Positions 5,702 through 11,919 are shown, numbered from the stretch's first letter. The stretch: 11,919 nucleotides of DNA from Verrucomicrobiota bacterium (GCA_026397895.1 JAPLTZ010000369.1:1-11919); one strand, 5' to 3'. Translations and numbers: made by a program. The notes: generated from the letters alone by a model not told the origin.

Positions 5702-6264
5702 CCTTCTCACCGGGAACTGCGGGTGGAAAGATTAAAGCTGCTTTTACAAGCTTCGATATCGACCAACTCGCCCGCCGCGTCAAAAGCCTCGCCCGCGAGA
5801 TTGAGCGTGATTACGCCGGGCGCGAACTCGTCATCGTCTCCCTGCTCAACGGCACCGTGCTGTTCCTCGCCGACCTCATCCGGCACATCGGCAAGCCGCT
5901 GCGGCTCGATTTCATGGGCGTGTCCAGTTACGGCGCGGGCACGGAATCCGGCGAGCTGGTTTACACCAAGGAACTGCGCCTCGACGTGCGTGGGCGCGAC
6001 GTGCTGCTCGTGGACGACATCCTCGACACCGGCAAAACCCTTTTCCGCGTCACCAAAAAACTGCGCCTGCTCAAGCCGCGCCGCATCCGCACCTGCGTGC
6101 TGCTCGACAAACCCTCGCGCCGCGTGGAGAAGGTGCAGGCGGATTACGTCGGCTTTGAAATTCCCGATGTTTTCGTGGTGGGCTACGGGCTGGATTTCGC
6201 CGAGCGTTACCGCAACCTGCCTTTCGTCGGCGTGCTGCACCCGCGGATTTACAAGGAAGCGTGA
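5698..6264 (+). CDS. hpt: Hypoxanthine phosphoribosyltransferase
   Basis: The enzyme salvages hypoxanthine (and usually guanine), joining it to PRPP to make IMP or GMP in the cytoplasm. It has 188 residues. Motifs in order: ELVIVSLLNGTVLFLADLIR (43-62), DFMGVSSYG (71-79; the flexible loop SSYG), the PRPP-binding signature VLLVDDILDTGKTL (102-115), the base-binding strand DYVGFEIPDVFVVGYGLDFAERYRN (149-173, with Lys/Asp-type contacts around V163-G164-Y-G-L-D), and LPFVGVL (174-180). The N terminus (MTFSPGTAGGKIKAAFTSFD) is about 13 residues longer than usual, so the exact start is somewhat open. The ATG overlaps the stop of the membrane protein (ATGA), implying translational coupling. It completes a nucleotide-metabolism operon begun by the dUTPase, and converges on the histidine kinase with only 6 bp between the stops. 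Confidence 0.95.
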   Translation: MTFSPGTAGGKIKAAFTSFDIDQLARRVKSLAREIERDYAGRELVIVSLLNGTVLFLADLIRHIGKPLRLDFMGVSSYGAGTESGELVYTKELRLDVRGRDVLLVDDILDTGKTLFRVTKKLRLLKPRRIRTCVLLDKPSRRVEKVQADYVGFEIPDVFVVGYGLDFAERYRNLPFVGVLHPRIYKEA

Positions 6265-6270
6265 GGCCGG

Positions 6271-7347
6271 TCACCCGCCGGCCAGCGGCAGCAGCACGGT
6301 GAAAGTGGCGCCCTGGTTCGGTTCGCTCGCCACGCTGATGCTACCTCGGTGTTCCTCGATGATGCGGCGCGTGATGGGCAGGCCCAGGCCGGTGCCGTGC
6401 TTCTTGGTGGTGAAAAAGGTCTCGAACAATCGCCCCATGTTTTCCGGGGTGATGCCCACGCCCGTGTCCTGGATGGTGATGCGGAACTGCGCGGGCCGCC
6501 CGCCCGCCGCGCCGGCGACTTCCGTGGTGACGGTCAGTTCGCCGTTGACGCCCATGGCTTCCACGGCGTTGAGCAGCAGATTCATGAACGCCTGTTCCAT
6601 CTGGTAGAGGTCACCCGCCACGTGGTCGTCCCCGGCGGCGAAGGATTTTTTCAGCGTGATGAGTTTTTCGTTGAGCTGGTGCTGCACCAGCCGGAGCGAA
6701 TGTTCCAGCGCCTCGTGCGCGCGCACCGGCGCGATGTCCGGCTTGGCCGGGCCGGCCACGCGCAACATCTGGCTGATGATGGCGTCGATGCGCTTCATCT
6801 CGCGCCCCACAATCTCGGCCAGCTCGGCCTCCTGCTGTTTCTCCAGCAACAGATCCACAAACGTCCGCACGGCGACGATGGCGTTCTTGACCTCGTGAGC
6901 CATGCTGGCGGAAAGCGTGCCGATGTTGGCCAGCCGGTCCAGCCGGCGCAGGTTCACTTCCAACTGTTGGGCCGCCGCCAGATCGTTCAGGATCAGAACG
7001 AGGTGGTCCACCTTGCCTTGCGCGGCGGTGACCACGGCATGAACGCGGACGTCGCGGTGCTCGCCCGTCGCCGTTGTCAGGCGGATGTGATGGTCGGCGG
7101 CGGCCTTGGCCGTGGTGAAAATTTCCCCGGCGATTTTCCGCAAACCCTCCGGAAGTTTCTCCACCGGCTGGCCGGTCAGGGCGGCGGCAGCCAGCCCGGT
7201 CAGCCGCTCCGCCTCCACTGAAAAGACGGTGATTTTCTTATGGCCGTCAATCCCGACGACGCCGCAAACCAGGCCGTTGCGGAGGATGCTGGAATAATTT
7301 CCGGCCTCCGCCAGCGGGCCGGGTTGGTTTTTTGGTTTGGTCGGCAC
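6271..7347 (-). CDS. Soluble PAS-containing sensor histidine kinase, NtrB-like, orphan
   Basis: With a GTG start at 7347 the protein has 358 residues (MPTKPKNQPGPLAEAG...). Order: a PAS-like sensor (about 18-123: NYSSILRNGLVCGVVGIDGH ... HLVLILNDL), a HisKA dimerisation region with LANIGTLSASMAHEVKNAIV and phospho-acceptor H151, then the ATPase domain with N-box QAFMNLLLNAVEAM (252-265), DTGVGI (294-299), FETFFTTK and GTGLGL (318-323). There is no membrane helix, so it senses a cytoplasmic signal. No response regulator lies in the window, so its partner is elsewhere. The frame is open to an ATG at 7467, which would overlap gmhA by 7 bp. I prefer GTG 7347: the extra 40 residues look non-homologous, and a promoter-like pair (7369-7397) lies inside them. 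Confidence 0.9.
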   Translation of the reverse strand: MPTKPKNQPGPLAEAGNYSSILRNGLVCGVVGIDGHKKITVFSVEAERLTGLAAAALTGQPVEKLPEGLRKIAGEIFTTAKAAADHHIRLTTATGEHRDVRVHAVVTAAQGKVDHLVLILNDLAAAQQLEVNLRRLDRLANIGTLSASMAHEVKNAIVAVRTFVDLLLEKQQEAELAEIVGREMKRIDAIISQMLRVAGPAKPDIAPVRAHEALEHSLRLVQHQLNEKLITLKKSFAAGDDHVAGDLYQMEQAFMNLLLNAVEAMGVNGELTVTTEVAGAAGGRPAQFRITIQDTGVGITPENMGRLFETFFTTKKHGTGLGLPITRRIIEEHRGSISVASEPNQGATFTVLLPLAGG

Positions 7348-7368
7348 GTTCGTAGAAAACAATGTCTG

Positions 7369-7397
7369 ATTAAGCGCATAAGCCGCCGCCAGTTCAA
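7369..7397 (-). promoter_or_regulatory. Candidate promoter of the histidine kinase gene
   Basis: On the minus strand, TTGAAC (7397-7392) and CTTAAT (7374-7369) are spaced 17 bp, each 4 of 6 to the sigma-70 consensus. The predicted transcript start near 7362 would give about a 15-nt leader before GTG 7347. Its place inside the longer open frame argues for the shorter protein. Confidence 0.35.
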
Positions 7398-7426
7398 GGG
7401 TTTTTCGCGGCCCCGCCGATTTTATC

Positions 7427-7454
7427 TTTTCAACCGCCGTCCGGTCTTTACCCT
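7427..7454 (+). promoter_or_regulatory. Candidate promoter of gmhA
   Basis: TTTTCA (7427-7432) and TACCCT (7449-7454) are 16 bp apart. The -10 ends 6 nt before the gmhA ATG at 7461, the same geometry as at the dUTPase gene, and no ribosome-binding site is seen. Confidence 0.35.
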
Positions 7455-7460
7455 TGCGCC

Positions 7461-8027
7461 ATGACATTGCTGGAACGCTCCATCGAAGATTCCGTCGCCA
7501 CGTTGCGCGGCTTGGCCGGTCTGGAACAACCCCTTGCCGCCGCCGCCGCGCTCGTGTTGCGCTGCCTGACCGGCGGTCATAAACTCCTCATCTGCGGCAA
7601 CGGCGGCAGCGCCAGCGACGCCACCCACATGGCCACGGAATTCCTCTGCCGCTTCATGGAAGACCGCCGTCCCTACCCCGCCATTTCCCTCACCGCCAAC
7701 GGCGAATTCATGACCGCCGTCTGCAACGACTACCACGCCGACGAGATTTTCGCGCGGCAAGTCTGGGGGCTGGGCAACAAAGGCGACGTCCTCATCGCCT
7801 TCACCTCCAGCGGCAAATCCAAGAACATCCTGCGCGCCCTCGAAGAAGCCAAACGCAAGGGCGTGGAAAGCGTCTGCTTCCTCGGTCGCGACGGCGGCTA
7901 CACCAAAGGCGTTGCCACCATCGACATCATCGTGGCCGGCAACAACACCGCGCGCATCCAGGAAGGCCACACGCTGCTGTTTCACGTCCTCTGCCAGCTC
8001 GTGGATGAAAAACTGCCGAAGGCGTGA
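7461..8027 (+). CDS. gmhA: D-sedoheptulose-7-phosphate isomerase (phosphoheptose isomerase)
   Basis: GmhA converts sedoheptulose 7-phosphate to D-glycero-D-manno-heptose 7-phosphate, the first step to the ADP-heptose used in lipopolysaccharide core; it acts in the cytoplasm. The 188-residue length matches the family. The SIS fold is clear: LLICGNGGSASDATHMATEF (42-61), NGEFMTAVCNDY (80-91), DVLIAFTSSGKSKNIL (109-124), CFLGRDGGYTKG (139-150), and NTARIQEGHTLLFHVLCQLV (162-181). The four residues that bind zinc in GmhA are present with the right spacing: H56, E60, Q167 and H175 (E. coli: H61, E65, Q172, H180). ATG 7461 starts divergently from the histidine kinase. The nearest downstream gene, ligA, begins 65 bp after the stop. 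No other heptose-pathway gene lies in the window. It implies an outer membrane with LPS. Confidence 0.95.
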   Translation: MTLLERSIEDSVATLRGLAGLEQPLAAAAALVLRCLTGGHKLLICGNGGSASDATHMATEFLCRFMEDRRPYPAISLTANGEFMTAVCNDYHADEIFARQVWGLGNKGDVLIAFTSSGKSKNILRALEEAKRKGVESVCFLGRDGGYTKGVATIDIIVAGNNTARIQEGHTLLFHVLCQLVDEKLPKA

Positions 8028-8047
8028 TTCGCGGATAGCGCGAATTC

Positions 8048-8079
8048 CTTTGCGCCTTTGCCTCTTTGCGCCTTTGCGT
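8048..8079. repeat. Four tandem 8-bp units (CTTTGCGC-type) upstream of ligA
   Basis: Four consecutive octamers fill most of the gmhA-ligA gap: CTTTGCGC, CTTTGCCT, CTTTGCGC and CTTTGCGT. Units 1 and 3 are identical; the others differ at one or two of the last bases. The run is directly followed by TAA and ends 13 bp before the ligA ATG. I recall similar 'CTTTGCG' runs in intergenic DNA of many environmental bacteria. Unit 2 also supplies a -35-like TTGCCT (8058-8063) 16 bp before TAATCT (8080-8085). Confidence 0.8.
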
Positions 8080-8085
8080 TAATCT
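8058..8085 (+). promoter_or_regulatory. Candidate promoter of ligA overlapping the octamer repeat
   Basis: TTGCCT (8058-8063) and TAATCT (8080-8085) are 16 bp apart. The -10 ends 7 nt before the ligA ATG at 8093. No ribosome-binding site is seen (the leader reads CCCCGCG). The -35 half lies within the tandem octamers. Confidence 0.35.
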
Positions 8086-8092
8086 CCCCGCG

Positions 8093-10495
8093 ATGACGCC
8101 CGCCCAAGCCAACACGCGCCACGCCCAACTCACCGCCGAAATCCGTCGGCATGACCGTGCCTATTACGTCGAGGGTCGTCAGCTCATCACCGACCGCGAA
8201 TACGACGCGCTCTTCGCCGAGTTGCAGGCGTTGGAAAAGGATTTTCCCGACCTCATCACGCCGGAATCGCCCACCCAACGCGTCGGTGGCGCGCCCAGCG
8301 AGAAGTTCGCCCGCGTCAAACATCTCGTGCCGATGCTCTCGCTGGACAAAGTCGCCGCCAGCGACCACCCGACCAAGGACGAAGAACCCGACCGCGACGC
8401 CCGCAACCGCGCGCAGGACGAAAACACCCTCGCCGAACTCCGCGCCTTTGACGCCACCATCCGCAAGCACCTTGGCCGCGACCGCGTGCAATACATCATC
8501 GAGCCGAAGGTGGACGGCGTGTCCCTCAGCGTCCATTACCGCCACGGCAAGCTCGCCCTCGGCGTCACGCGCGGCGACGGCACGGAAGGCGACGACATCA
8601 CCACGAACCTCAAGACCGTGCGCGGCATTCCGCTGGAGTTGAATCTAAAAAATCCGCCCGCATTGCTCGAAGTGCGCGGCGAGGCCTACATTTCCATCAA
8701 GGACTTCGACGCGCTCAACGCCCAGCTCGCCGCCACCGGCGAGAAAAGTTTCCCCAACGCCCGCAACGCCACCGCCGGCACGCTCAAGCAGCTCGACCCG
8801 CGCCTCGTCGCGCAACGCCCCATCCGCGCCGTGTTCTACGCCGTCGGCGCGTGCGCGGGCATCAGGTTCTCGACGCACTCCGAAATGCTCGAAGCGCTCG
8901 CCGCGTTCGGCCTGCCCACGCAGAAACTCTGGTGGGTCTGCGACGGCATCGAGGAAGTGCTGAAAATTTACCGTGAGAAAATTGTCGCGCACTACGACGA
9001 GGACAAAGACCTGCGCCGCCAGTTGCCCTACGAGATTGACGGCATCGTGCTCAAAGTGAACACGCTTGCCGACTGGGCGCGCATCCCCGGCCGCAGCCGT
9101 TCGCCCGGCTACGCCATCGTCCACAAACCCGTGCCGTGGATCACGCCCGCCGAGACCGTGCTCAAAGCCATCACCGCGCAGGTCGGTCGCACCGGCGTGC
9201 CCACGCCCGTGGCCGAACTCGAACCCGTCTTCGTCCAAGGCTCGACCATCGCCCGCGCCACGCTGCACAACGAGGACGAAATTCGCCGCAAAGACATCCG
9301 CATCGGCGACACCGTGGTCATCCGCAAGGCCGGCATGGTCATCCCCGAAGTGTTCGAGGTGATGAAGACCAAGCGCCCGCCCGGCGCGAAGGAATTTGAT
9401 CTGTTCGCGCACGTCGGTGGCAAATGCCCCGCGTGCGGCGGCGCGATTGCGAAGGATAAAGTAGGACAGGCATCGCGCCTGTCTCAAACTTCAAAGGCGG
9501 AGTCGGATTTTTCAAATGGAGACAGGCGCGACGCCTGTCCTACGGAAGAAGAAGTCGCCTGGCGCTGCCAGAACATCGCCGGCTGCCCGGCACAACTCAC
9601 GCGGCGCGTGGAATACTTTGCCGCCCGCAAGGCGCTCGACCTTGAATCGCTCGGCGGCATCGTGGCGGAAAAACTTGTCGAGCGCGGCCTCGTCAAAGAA
9701 CCACTCGATCTGTTCGACCTGAAATTGGACGTGCTCGGCAAACTGAACCTCGGCACAGACGACGAGCCGCGCACGTTCGGCGAGAAGAACGCCACGAAGA
9801 TTCTCGACGCGCTCCAACGCGCCAAGACCGCGCCGCTTTCCCGCTGGATTCACGCGCTCGCCATCAGCGACGTCGGCGAAGCCACCGCCAAGCAACTCGC
9901 CGCGACACATGATTCGCTGGAAACGCTTGCTGCTTCCGAAGTCCTGCGCGACATCCGCGACCTCGGCGCGAAGGAAAGCGAACGCGCCGAAATCAGCCCG
10001 CGCTCGCGCAAGAATCCGCCCAAGACCGACGCCGAAAAAGCGCAGCGCCAGCAGCGCGACGATGAACTCAAGGCGGAGATCGCCGCCATCGAAGCGCGAT
10101 TGGACGCGGGCGGGTTGAAAGCGCGGCTCGTGGAAGTCGGCCCGGTGGCGGCGGCGAGCGTGCTGGATTATTTCGCGTCGCCCGCCGGGAAGAAAGTTCT
10201 CGCCCGTATCCGCGAATTGGGCATCAAGCCCGCGAGCGAAAAAGCCGCCATCGCGGCGACAGCGGCGGGCGTGTTCGCCGGAAAGACCTTCGTTCTCACC
10301 GGCACGCTGCCCACGCTCACCCGCGAGGCCGCGACGGCGAAGATTGAAGCCGCCGGCGGCAAGGTCTCCGGCAGCGTGAGCAAGAAGACGGATTTCGTTC
10401 TAGCGGGCGCGGAGGCTGGCTCAAAACTTACAAAGGCGCAGGAGTTGGGCGTGAAGATTTTGAGCGAGGCGGAGTTTTTGAGGCTCTGCATTTGA
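8093..10495 (+). CDS. ligA: NAD-dependent DNA ligase with three insertions
   Basis: LigA seals nicks in DNA using NAD+, in replication and repair. It has 800 residues; E. coli LigA has 671. Order: Ia domain (HDRAYYVEG 20-28, ITDREYDALFAEL 32-44), adenylation domain with nucleotidyl lysine K139 in EPKVDGVSLS, VRGEAYI (194-200) and DGIVLKVN (316-323), OB fold (GRTGVPTPVAELEPVF 365-380; VIRKAGMVIPEV 409-420), zinc finger C445-x2-C448 and C492-x5-C498, helix-hairpin-helix region, and C-terminal BRCT (about 726-800, GKTFVLTGTLPTLTREAA). Extra segments: about 88-112 (charged, before LRAFD), 457-484 (encoded by the palindromic repeat), and about 626-675 (charged, possibly helical, within the HhH region). 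All catalytic and zinc residues remain, so it is probably active. ATG 8093 fits the family N terminus; an in-frame ATG at 8066 lies in the octamer repeat. Confidence 0.96.
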   Translation: MTPAQANTRHAQLTAEIRRHDRAYYVEGRQLITDREYDALFAELQALEKDFPDLITPESPTQRVGGAPSEKFARVKHLVPMLSLDKVAASDHPTKDEEPDRDARNRAQDENTLAELRAFDATIRKHLGRDRVQYIIEPKVDGVSLSVHYRHGKLALGVTRGDGTEGDDITTNLKTVRGIPLELNLKNPPALLEVRGEAYISIKDFDALNAQLAATGEKSFPNARNATAGTLKQLDPRLVAQRPIRAVFYAVGACAGIRFSTHSEMLEALAAFGLPTQKLWWVCDGIEEVLKIYREKIVAHYDEDKDLRRQLPYEIDGIVLKVNTLADWARIPGRSRSPGYAIVHKPVPWITPAETVLKAITAQVGRTGVPTPVAELEPVFVQGSTIARATLHNEDEIRRKDIRIGDTVVIRKAGMVIPEVFEVMKTKRPPGAKEFDLFAHVGGKCPACGGAIAKDKVGQASRLSQTSKAESDFSNGDRRDACPTEEEVAWRCQNIAGCPAQLTRRVEYFAARKALDLESLGGIVAEKLVERGLVKEPLDLFDLKLDVLGKLNLGTDDEPRTFGEKNATKILDALQRAKTAPLSRWIHALAISDVGEATAKQLAATHDSLETLAASEVLRDIRDLGAKESERAEISPRSRKNPPKTDAEKAQRQQRDDELKAEIAAIEARLDAGGLKARLVEVGPVAAASVLDYFASPAGKKVLARIRELGIKPASEKAAIAATAAGVFAGKTFVLTGTLPTLTREAATAKIEAAGGKVSGSVSKKTDFVLAGAEAGSKLTKAQELGVKILSEAEFLRLCI
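9461..9543. repeat. Palindromic coding repeat inserted in the ligA zinc finger
   Basis: Two 24-bp arms, 9461-9484 and 9520-9543, are inverted copies differing at one base, and flank a 35-bp core. Each arm is itself a small hairpin: GACAGGC-ATCGC-GCCTGTC (9465-9483) and GACAGGC-GCGAC-GCCTGTC (9521-9539). The outer ends are GTAG and CTAC. Read in the ligA frame it encodes VGQASRLSQTSKAESDFSNG followed by DRRDACPT, 28 residues without a stop, between the two zinc-binding cysteine pairs. I recall VGQASRLS and RRDACPT peptides recurring in verrucomicrobial proteins, consistent with a dispersed family. No transposase is present, so it would be a non-autonomous REP/RPE-like element. Confidence 0.88.
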
Positions 10496-10520
10496 CAACT
10501 GGAACGGGAGACAGTAGTTA
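10492..10520 (+). promoter_or_regulatory. Possible promoter of the secreted-protein gene
   Basis: A perfect TTGACA (10492-10497) overlaps the ligA stop codon. At 17 bp the -10 would be TAGTTA (weak); the better hexamer TTAAAT (10518-10523) is 20 bp away, longer than usual. Either way transcription would begin close to the ATG at 10532. Only the -35 half is convincing. Confidence 0.3.
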
Positions 10521-10531
10521 AATCACACTCG

Positions 10532-11716
10532 ATGTCCCCGCATTTGTTGTTTCGTGGTCGCCAAGGAGCGTTGGTTTGTCTGGTTGCGCTGGCTGTTTTG
10601 TCGCGCACGCAGGCAGCGAATTTTCTTTTTGACGCGACCAAGGCCGAGATGGCGGGCAACGCCGATTGGGTCATTGATGCCGATGCCTACAACTTAAACG
10701 TGGCCAATGGCAACGGCTCGGGAACACTGGGCACCGGAGGCAATGAATCCAACCCGCAACGCTTTCCTACACCCGACCAGACCAACGTCACAGCCAGCAC
10801 ATCGGAGACTTACTGGCAGGGCGCGCTCTCGGCTTGGGCGATTGATATCGTGAAGAATGGGCATCACGTCGAGACGCTGCCCTACAACGGGCGCATCACT
10901 TGGAATGATTCTTCCAATGTCCAAGACCTCACCAACTACAACGTCTTTGTCCTCTGCGAGCCGAACATCTATTTCACAGCCACGGAGAAAACTGCCCTCA
11001 TCAACTTCGTCAAGAACGGCGTCGGGCTCTTCATCGTATCCGACCACTCTGTTGCCGACCGCAACAACGACGGCTCGGACGCCTATCAGGTCTTGAACGA
11101 TCTAATGACCAATTCCGTCGCGAACAATCCCTTCGGCATCCGCTTCAACGGCGACAATGTTTCCCCGGCTTCAACATATCCTGATACCAGCATCGCCGAC
11201 CCCATCACGCACGGCGCCGCCGGCACGGTCACGAGTTTCGCCTATCACAACGGCAGCACCATTTCCATCAACACCAACCAGAACGCCTCCGCCAAGGTGG
11301 CGTTTTGGACTTCCTCCACTCACGGCACCAACAACGCCATGATCGCCTACGCCACCTTCGGCACGGGTAAAGTGGTAGCCATCGGCGACAGCTCGCCCTT
11401 CGACGACGGCACGGGTGATCCCAATGACACTTCTTTTTATGTGGATTACCCGCTCACTTCCGTCGGCGATGGCGATGCCATCCTCAACGCCTCGCTCTGG
11501 CTGGCGCAAAAACCGCCCGTCATGAAAATGGTGTCGCTCACCACCAATCTGGTCCAACTCTCCTGGCCGTTGGCGTCGAGCAATTATTCCTTGCTGGTCA
11601 GCACCAATCTGGTGACGTGGAGCGTTGTTTCCAGCGGAATCCGGGTCTCCGGCACAAACCTGCTCTACACGAACAGTCTTTCCGGGCAGAAACAATTCTT
11701 CCGGCTCAAGCAGTAG
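10532..11716 (+). CDS. Secreted protein with verrucomicrobial 'QFFRL' C-terminal module
   Basis: The protein has 394 residues. Residues 1-28 are a signal peptide (ALVCLVALAVLSRTQA before ANFLFD). Residues 29-328 form one domain: FDATKAEMAGNADWVIDAD (33-51), QRFPTPDQTNVTASTSETYW (76-95), GALSAWAIDIVKNGHHVETL (97-116), YNVFVLCEPNIYFTATEK (136-153), VKNGVGLFIVSDHSVADRNN (160-179), and FGTGKVVAIGDSSPFDDGTG (276-295). The order suggests a Rossmann-like, glutamine-amidotransferase-like (GldG/DUF4350-like) fold; I recall similar secreted proteins in Bacteroidetes. The Asp/Asn-rich loops could bind Ca2+. Residues 334-394 form a small beta module with LVQLSWPLASSNYSLLVSTN, WSVV and FFRLKQ, widespread at the ends of verrucomicrobial secreted proteins. 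Substrate or activity is unknown. It is less GC-rich than its neighbours and stands alone behind ligA. Confidence 0.85.
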   Translation: MSPHLLFRGRQGALVCLVALAVLSRTQAANFLFDATKAEMAGNADWVIDADAYNLNVANGNGSGTLGTGGNESNPQRFPTPDQTNVTASTSETYWQGALSAWAIDIVKNGHHVETLPYNGRITWNDSSNVQDLTNYNVFVLCEPNIYFTATEKTALINFVKNGVGLFIVSDHSVADRNNDGSDAYQVLNDLMTNSVANNPFGIRFNGDNVSPASTYPDTSIADPITHGAAGTVTSFAYHNGSTISINTNQNASAKVAFWTSSTHGTNNAMIAYATFGTGKVVAIGDSSPFDDGTGDPNDTSFYVDYPLTSVGDGDAILNASLWLAQKPPVMKMVSLTTNLVQLSWPLASSNYSLLVSTNLVTWSVVSSGIRVSGTNLLYTNSLSGQKQFFRLKQ

Positions 11717-11788
11717 CTCAAACATCCTTCCGACGCGACAATCGCATTGCGCCCGCCGCGATTTCCGTTTCAAATGCGTTCCCGATCC

Positions 11789-11919
11789 ATGAACTGGTTC
11801 TCTAAAATTTTTACCACTGCGGCGGACAACCGCGATGATGGGAAAACTCTTCATCCTTCGCAGACCTGTCCGGAGTGCGGCTCGCGCCTTTGCAACGAAA
11901 ACATTGATTCGGCAGCACA
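11789..11919 (+). CDS. N terminus of an unidentified protein with a CPECG zinc-knuckle motif (partial)
   Basis: The frame is open from ATG 11789 to the right edge: MNWFSKIFTTAADNRDDGKT, then LHPSQTCPECGSRLCNENID and SAA (43 complete codons). An in-frame ATG at 11774 (adding MRSRS) is an alternative. The C-P-E-C-G pair looks like the first half of a zinc ribbon, as in the Ser/Thr kinase of this window, though the rest is outside. The acetyl-CoA carboxylase beta subunit also begins with a short WF-x-K region and a zinc ribbon, but the details do not match well. No function is assigned. Confidence 0.55.
   Translation, partial: MNWFSKIFTTAADNRDDGKTLHPSQTCPECGSRLCNENIDSAA

Noticed and set aside
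4478..5710. Minus-strand 410-codon frame opposite the dUTPase and membrane protein
   Set aside because: His/Arg/Glu-rich antisense frame, no domain.
8645..9487. Minus-strand 280-codon frame inside ligA
   Set aside because: Antisense shadow; its end encodes the reverse of the palindromic repeat by chance.
9461..9543. CRISPR array or transposon terminal repeats at the ligA palindrome
   Set aside because: Only two copies, in inverted not direct orientation, with a 35-bp core and no transposase or cas gene; a non-autonomous palindromic element fits better.
1..11919. tRNA, rRNA, riboswitch, phage or defence system
   Set aside because: I found no cloverleaf, rRNA-like stretch, known riboswitch core, integrase, restriction, toxin or transposase gene by eye; tRNAscan-SE and Rfam searches were not possible.

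Overview
The window is a GC-rich bacterial chromosomal segment made mostly of housekeeping genes. It looks like a member of Verrucomicrobiota (Pedosphaera/Limisphaerales-like). The lineage call rests on four things: a secreted protein ending in the 'LSWP...TNL..W...QFFRL' tail module common in that phylum; a Gram-negative heptose gene (gmhA); genes that mostly lack Shine-Dalgarno sites; and palindromic repeats encoding VGQASRLS/RRDACPT peptides, which I recall from this phylum. It is an inference from recognition, not from a database search.

Layout. (1) 1-2884, minus strand, read right to left: a secreted two-helix membrane protein (2884-1916), an adenylate-kinase-family nucleotide kinase (1870-1250), methionyl-tRNA formyltransferase fmt (1242-372, frameshifted), a 72-residue conserved small protein (276-58), and possibly the first codons of another gene at the left edge. 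(2) 2981-3961, plus: a soluble Hanks-type Ser/Thr kinase with an N-terminal zinc ribbon, divergent from block 1. It converges on a small secreted Lys/Ala-rich protein (4429-4016, minus), with a strong terminator between them. (3) 4574-6264, plus: a tight three-gene operon of all-alpha dimeric-type dUTPase, a four-helix membrane protein with a possibly truncated C terminus, and hypoxanthine phosphoribosyltransferase. (4) 7347-6271, minus: an orphan soluble PAS/NtrB-like histidine kinase. (5) 7461-10495, plus: gmhA and ligA. (6) 10532-11716, plus: a secreted protein with the verrucomicrobial tail module. The start of another zinc-ribbon-like protein runs off the right edge.

The most notable observation is an 83-bp palindromic element (two near-identical inverted arms around a 35-bp core) inserted in frame inside the zinc finger of ligA. 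It adds about 28 residues between the two cysteine pairs of an essential enzyme. This resembles the protein-coding palindromic elements known from Rickettsia. Second, two adjacent housekeeping genes appear to have lost internal segments relative to their families. fmt has lost about 22-25 residues with a net frameshift, and the nucleotide kinase about 13 residues covering a core strand. Either the segment is decaying or the assembly is wrong there. Third, several plus-strand genes carry a -10-like hexamer only 5-7 nt before the ATG and no ribosome-binding site, which suggests leaderless transcription.

I found no tRNA, rRNA, CRISPR array, transposase, phage or defence cassette. No stretch longer than about 150 bp lacks a gene assignment. 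Apart from the coding palindrome, I do not see evidence of a new multi-gene system.
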